Assembly: GCA_019058315.1 (NCBI GenBank)
Contig: JAHPZH010000003.1
Span: 103,669 to 167,668, forward strand
Direction: 5' to 3'
From: Candidatus Helarchaeota archaeon
Lineage (GTDB): Archaea; Asgardarchaeota; Lokiarchaeia; Helarchaeales; RDOG01
Length of the DNA stretch: 64,000 nucleotides
Position 1 is the first letter of the stretch. Each line of letters opens with the position of its first letter. Below the pieces are notes generated by a model, which was not told where the DNA came from, did not search any database, and saw only the letters and a list, made by a program, of their open reading frames with translations. Made by a program: the position numbers and the translations under genes. Positions 60,870 through 64,000 of this stretch are shown piece after piece.

Positions 60870-61352
60870 TCAAAAATTTTTATCAATAGCCCTTATTTTT
60901 ACTCTATTAAGTTTATTTGGATCCACAAGAGCAGTATATTGCGATCCAATCTTAAAGAGACCTGGCATTATAGTCATCATTTCTATCGATCTTGTAATAA
61001 TATAAGGTTCTATTCCTTCTATAGGTATATCTATTCTAAATTTCAATTTAAATCTTGAATAATCTGGTCTTGTGAAACCACTAGATCTCTTAATTGAAAG
61101 TAGTGTTGCAGTTCCACGGATTCCTTTTTCTTTGAAATATTTACGTGTACTTTTTTTTGTATAATAATCCAAGCAGACTATTAAGTATATGAAAACAAAT
61201 ATAATTATTATAACAAAGAAAAATTCTGGTCTTATTAAAACATAGCTAGAATATGTAGGCATGGTAAAATAAATTATTGTAAAAATTGCCATAGATACTC
61301 CAAATAAAATGGTTATAACTAATATACCAATTTTAAAATATTTTTTCCGCAT
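60870..61352 (-). CDS. Two-TM membrane protein, DUF3592-like
   Basis: The 160-residue protein has two N-terminal TM helices (FKIGILVITILFGVSMAIFTIIY, EFFFVIIIIFVFIYLIVCL) and a C-terminal beta-rich domain (GIRGTATLLSIKRSS, FKLKFRIDIPI, FKIGSQYTALVDPNKLNRVKI). The order (two helices, then a small beta-barrel with GTAxVLxI-type start and a VDP loop) fits DUF3592-type proteins of unknown function. It converges with the Fe-S gene. Confidence 0.65.
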   Translation of the reverse strand: MRKKYFKIGILVITILFGVSMAIFTIIYFTMPTYSSYVLIRPEFFFVIIIIFVFIYLIVCLDYYTKKSTRKYFKEKGIRGTATLLSIKRSSGFTRPDYSRFKLKFRIDIPIEGIEPYIITRSIEMMTIMPGLFKIGSQYTALVDPNKLNRVKIRAIDKNF

Positions 61353-61509
61353 TTTAACCCACTTTTAAAATTTTTCAAATTAAAAAATATTTCAATTTTT
61401 AATTATTAAATATGCTGATTTTCATTTACTAACTAAAATTTTAGAAATTACTTTCACTTAAAGGTTATTTTTAAGGAAATATAAGAAATAATTTCAAAAA
61501 GAAATCTCA

Positions 61510-61749
61510 TTAATCTTCTATAATTTTAAAAATAAAATAAAAAATACAGATTACTATAATAATAATCACCAGAAACCAATCCCATAAAGAAATTGGCTCA
61601 AACTTGCTTCTACCCCCAACATCATATATATACCACTCAATAACACTTTTAAGAAAATTCCAAATTTCATTTCGAAATATTACAATTAAAAAAATAGTTG
61701 CTCCAATAATTCCTATAATAATTATTTTTTTGTAAATATCTTCATCCAT
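61510..61749 (-). CDS. Small two-TM membrane protein
   Basis: Read from ATG 61749, the protein has 79 residues with two TM helices (KKIIIIGIIGATIFLIVIF and LWDWFLVIIIIVICIFYFIF) joined by a polar loop with aromatic residues. An in-frame upstream TTG or ATG (61854) would extend it into the neighbouring gene and adds non-descript residues, so I prefer the short form. Function unknown. Confidence 0.5.
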   Translation of the reverse strand: MDEDIYKKIIIIGIIGATIFLIVIFRNEIWNFLKSVIEWYIYDVGGRSKFEPISLWDWFLVIIIIVICIFYFIFKIIED

Positions 61750-61813
61750 TTTTAATGCTACATCTATTTTTATATTAGCGTATATATTGTTAGATAAAAT
61801 TACAAATTTAAAT

Positions 61814-62041
61814 TTATGTATATTGACCCATATCTTTTGTAGGTTCCTTTGCAATTTCTTTTTGTAATTCTTTTTGGATTTCTATAGATCTTTTTATAAT
61901 ATGTTTAGGATCCATCATCTCTTCAGTTTTCTTTTGTTGATCTTCAATCATTTTATTGAGTTGTTCCATATTTTCTTCAATTTTTTTCAATAGTTCTATG
62001 ATTATATCCAATTTTTTTGAAACTTGCTTATTATCCATCAC
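61814..62041 (-). CDS. Small coiled-coil protein
   Basis: The 75-residue protein is all helix, starting MMDNKQVSKKLDIIIELLKKIEENMEQLNKMIED. The heptad pattern is strong through residue 65. It precedes the small membrane protein gene by 64 bases on the same strand and could be its partner. It resembles many short archaeal helical proteins of unknown role. AGGAGAAGAAAG precedes the ATG closely. Confidence 0.6.
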   Translation of the reverse strand: MMDNKQVSKKLDIIIELLKKIEENMEQLNKMIEDQQKKTEEMMDPKHIIKRSIEIQKELQKEIAKEPTKDMGQYT

Positions 62042-62134
62042 TTTCTTCTCCTAAAATTGATATAGAAAAAACAAAAATAAGTAATTTTCGATTCTATATA
62101 AGATTTTAGAAATAAATATCAAAAAAGTAATATT

Positions 62135-63379
62135 TTATTTTTTCTCCAAAATATGTACACATAAAGCTGCTTCGCCAGGACCTATATTACCGCCACCATT
62201 TTCAGCCAGCGCAATTTTTGCTTTAACTTGTCTTTCACCAGCTTCTCCACGTAGCTGAGTTACTAGTTCATAAATTTGTGCTAATCCAGAGGCACCGATT
62301 GGATGACCACGAGAAAGTAATCCCCCGCTAGTGTTAATAGGAATTTTTCCATCAAGTGCTGTAGCTCTACTCTCGGTAAATGGTCCGCCTTCTCCTACTG
62401 GACAGAATCCCATTTGTTCAATTTGATGAATTTCTCCAAAAGCTGTAGCATCATGAACTTCTGCCACATCTATATCTTTTGGACCTAAGGCTGACATTTC
62501 ATAAGCCGCTGCGGCAGCTCGTTTGGCTATATCGTCTTTCTTCCATGACCCAGATCTTAAAACCGAAGCTCTTACTAATATTGCCCTTGGATTTGGAAAT
62601 TCTTTTAGAAATTTTTCAGAACATAGAATTGCAGCCGCAGCACCATCTCCTACTGGGGCGCACATGGACCGGGTCAAGGGATAAGCAACTTCATAATCAT
62701 CCAAAACCTGTTCCACAGTCATAGGAAAAGTATACTGGGCTAGTGGATTAAGTGATGAATTAGTGTGATTCTTAGCTGCAACTACAGCCAATTGGCGTTG
62801 TGTAGTCCCATATTTTTTCATATGAGTACGTGCTGCCATTGCATAGAGATCCATAAAAGCAGAATGGCCTCCTTTTTTCCCTTTATTCACTTCAACTCCT
62901 TCTTTTTCTGCTTTCTTTTTCTTTTGCCTTTCGGCCCATTTCTTCAATTGTTCAATCATCCTAGTTGTGACTTCCACATCTGTTCCTGCTATAAATCCTT
63001 CCATCATTTTCTTTCGGTCTTCGTTATAGACTTTTTCAACACCAATAGCAAGAGTACAGTCATAAAGACCAGCTTTTATTGCAGTCCATGCTCCATGAAA
63101 AGCAGTACTGCCACTAGCACAAGCATTTTCCACATTTGTTATAGGTATTTTATCAATACGGTTAGCAGAAAGTGCTACTTGACCTCTAATTGAGTGCTGA
63201 TTTTCACTCATACCCCAACCAGAATTGGAAAACCATGCAGCTTCTATTTCTTTTAGACTTAAATCACAATCTTGTTTGGCGGATTTTAAAGCTTCACCTG
63301 TAAATTTTTTGATACTTTTTTCAAGAAATTTACCGAATTTTGTCATTCCAACACTATATATATAAACTTTTTCGCTCAT
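62135..63379 (-). CDS. Thiolase-family acetyl-CoA acetyltransferase (SCP2-type)
   Basis: This protein of about 414 residues has the nucleophile Cys in NVENACASGSTAFHGAW, HDATAFGE, and RGHPIGASGLAQIYELVTQLRG with the GHP histidine. The C-terminal ENGGGNIG replaces the CxG motif of classical thiolases, as in the SCP2-like group. It condenses or cleaves acyl-CoA. A Lys-rich insertion (ERQKKKKAEKEGVEVNKGKKGG) sits in the loop domain. The start is ATG 63379 (MSEKVYIYSVGMTKF) with AAAGGGA upstream; the longer frame to 63433 covers the end of the next gene. Confidence 0.9.
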   Translation of the reverse strand: MSEKVYIYSVGMTKFGKFLEKSIKKFTGEALKSAKQDCDLSLKEIEAAWFSNSGWGMSENQHSIRGQVALSANRIDKIPITNVENACASGSTAFHGAWTAIKAGLYDCTLAIGVEKVYNEDRKKMMEGFIAGTDVEVTTRMIEQLKKWAERQKKKKAEKEGVEVNKGKKGGHSAFMDLYAMAARTHMKKYGTTQRQLAVVAAKNHTNSSLNPLAQYTFPMTVEQVLDDYEVAYPLTRSMCAPVGDGAAAAILCSEKFLKEFPNPRAILVRASVLRSGSWKKDDIAKRAAAAAYEMSALGPKDIDVAEVHDATAFGEIHQIEQMGFCPVGEGGPFTESRATALDGKIPINTSGGLLSRGHPIGASGLAQIYELVTQLRGEAGERQVKAKIALAENGGGNIGPGEAALCVHILEKK

Positions 63380-63405
63380 TTTTTTCCCTTTCTTATTTAA
63401 TAAGA

Positions 63406-64000
63406 TTATATTTTTTCCAAAATATGGACACACATGGCAGCTTCGCCAAATCCTATAGTTCCACCACCATTTTCAGCTAAAGCAATTTTTGCTTTGACTT
63501 GTCTTTCGCCAGCCTCTCCTCGTAGCTGAGTTACTAATTCATAAATCTGTGCAAGACCTGAAGCACCTATTGGATGGCCACGAGAGAGTAATCCCCCACT
63601 CGTATTGATAGGAATCTTTCCATCTAGTGCAGTAGCTCCACTTTCTGCAAATGGACCCCCTTTTCCTATTGGACAGAATCCCATCTGTTCTGTCTGATGA
63701 ACTTCGCCAAAAGCAGTAGCGTCGTGAACTTCTGCCACATCTATATCTTTTGGTTCAAGACCAGCCATTTCATAAGCAGATTTAGCAGCCCTCTTGGCAA
63801 TATCATCTGATCTCCATGAACCAGATTTTAAAACTGAAGCACGTATTAAAACTGCTCTAGGGTTAGGATTTGCTTTGAGAAACTTTTCAGAGCATAGAAT
63901 TGCAGCTGCAGCACCATCTCCGATTGGGGCACACATGGACCTTGTCAGGGGATAAGCAACTTCATAATCATCCAAAACTTGCTCCACAGTCATAGGAAAG
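63406..64000 (-). CDS. Thiolase-family acetyl-CoA acetyltransferase, C-terminal part (truncated by window end)
   Basis: A second thiolase is open to the right edge of the window; only about 198 C-terminal residues are present. It is about 90% identical by eye to the same part of the neighbouring gene, including HDATAFGEVHQTEQMGFCP and RGHPIGASG, with changes such as DIAKRAAKSAYEMAG. The two are a tandem duplicate 26 bases apart, probably one transcript. The catalytic Cys lies outside the window. Confidence 0.88.
   Translation of the reverse strand, partial: FPMTVEQVLDDYEVAYPLTRSMCAPIGDGAAAAILCSEKFLKANPNPRAVLIRASVLKSGSWRSDDIAKRAAKSAYEMAGLEPKDIDVAEVHDATAFGEVHQTEQMGFCPIGKGGPFAESGATALDGKIPINTSGGLLSRGHPIGASGLAQIYELVTQLRGEAGERQVKAKIALAENGGGTIGFGEAAMCVHILEKI

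Noticed and set aside
63380-63433. N-terminal extension of the first thiolase
   Set aside because: It overlaps the end of the neighbouring thiolase gene and adds residues not found in the family; ATG 63379 has an SD and a typical family N-terminus.

Overview
The window is an AT-rich stretch of an archaeal chromosome, most probably from an Asgard (Promethearchaeota) archaeon of the Lokiarchaeia type. The archaeal signs are aIF6, prefoldin alpha next to FtsY, the archaeal/plant-type D-aminoacyl-tRNA deacylase DtdA, a 2-oxoacid:ferredoxin oxidoreductase operon, and a tRNA gene interrupted by bulge-helix-bulge type introns. The Asgard signs are two Rab-like small GTPases, a longin-like/GTPase/coiled-coil fusion, many longin/roadblock-like domains, a probable gelsolin-like protein, a WD40 protein with winged-helix modules and RING-like zinc proteins. 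TTG and GTG starts are common, often behind a clear Shine-Dalgarno (SD) sequence. No rRNA, CRISPR array or insertion sequence was seen. The taxonomic call is inference from gene content.

Layout. 0-6.3 kb: a truncated Asp/Glu racemase, a serine beta-lactamase-like hydrolase, then a minus-strand group of nitronate-monooxygenase-like enzyme, corrinoid protein, non-pyrrolysine MttB-type methyltransferase and GNAT acetyltransferase. 7.0-10.1 kb: the porGDAB operon. 10.3-16.1 kb: radical SAM/SPASM enzyme, a secreted seven-repeat propeller, small hypotheticals, a NUDT19-like Nudix enzyme and a PLD-like coiled-coil protein. 16.1-21.0 kb: minus-strand regulators built on longin-like domains, including the longin/GTPase/coiled-coil fusion.

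23.4-31.6 kb is the most striking region. Two near-identical Rab-like GTPases are interleaved with four paralogous proteins, each with about seven transmembrane helices, a conserved E-x-x-W junction and a cytosolic longin/roadblock-like domain. The plus-strand arm continues into a 5-TM protein, a secreted or anchored Ntn-hydrolase (C45/acid-amidase type) and a 4-TM protein. I read it as a receptor/small-GTPase signalling island. 31.6-37.4 kb: a five-gene minus-strand sugar-type operon (Gfo/Idh/MocA dehydrogenase, membrane protein, TIM-barrel isomerase, two GPH transporters).

37.6-46.7 kb: two membrane-anchored RING-like zinc proteins, the WD40 protein, an IKI-repeat/roadblock protein with an apparent ACG start in an operon with dtdA, pfdA-ftsY (FtsY has an altered G4 motif), a PH-like zinc-ribbon protein and a double-SIS protein. 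46.8-57.1 kb: an alpha/beta-hydrolase fused to a degenerate CPBP membrane domain, an Fe-S protein, aIF6, an ABC-2 exporter, the gelsolin-like pair, tRNA-Gln(CTG) with two introns, a DUF2240-like protein and a HAD phosphatase. 57.4-64 kb: a coiled-coil protein behind a perfect 22-bp palindrome, a GlcD/GlcF-type oxidase pair, small membrane and coiled-coil proteins, and tandem thiolases, the last running off the window.

Together the metabolic genes fit an anaerobic heterotroph using ferredoxin-linked oxidation of 2-oxoacids, methylated compounds, sugars and 2-hydroxyacids. The accessory genes are dominated by GTPase/longin-type signalling parts.
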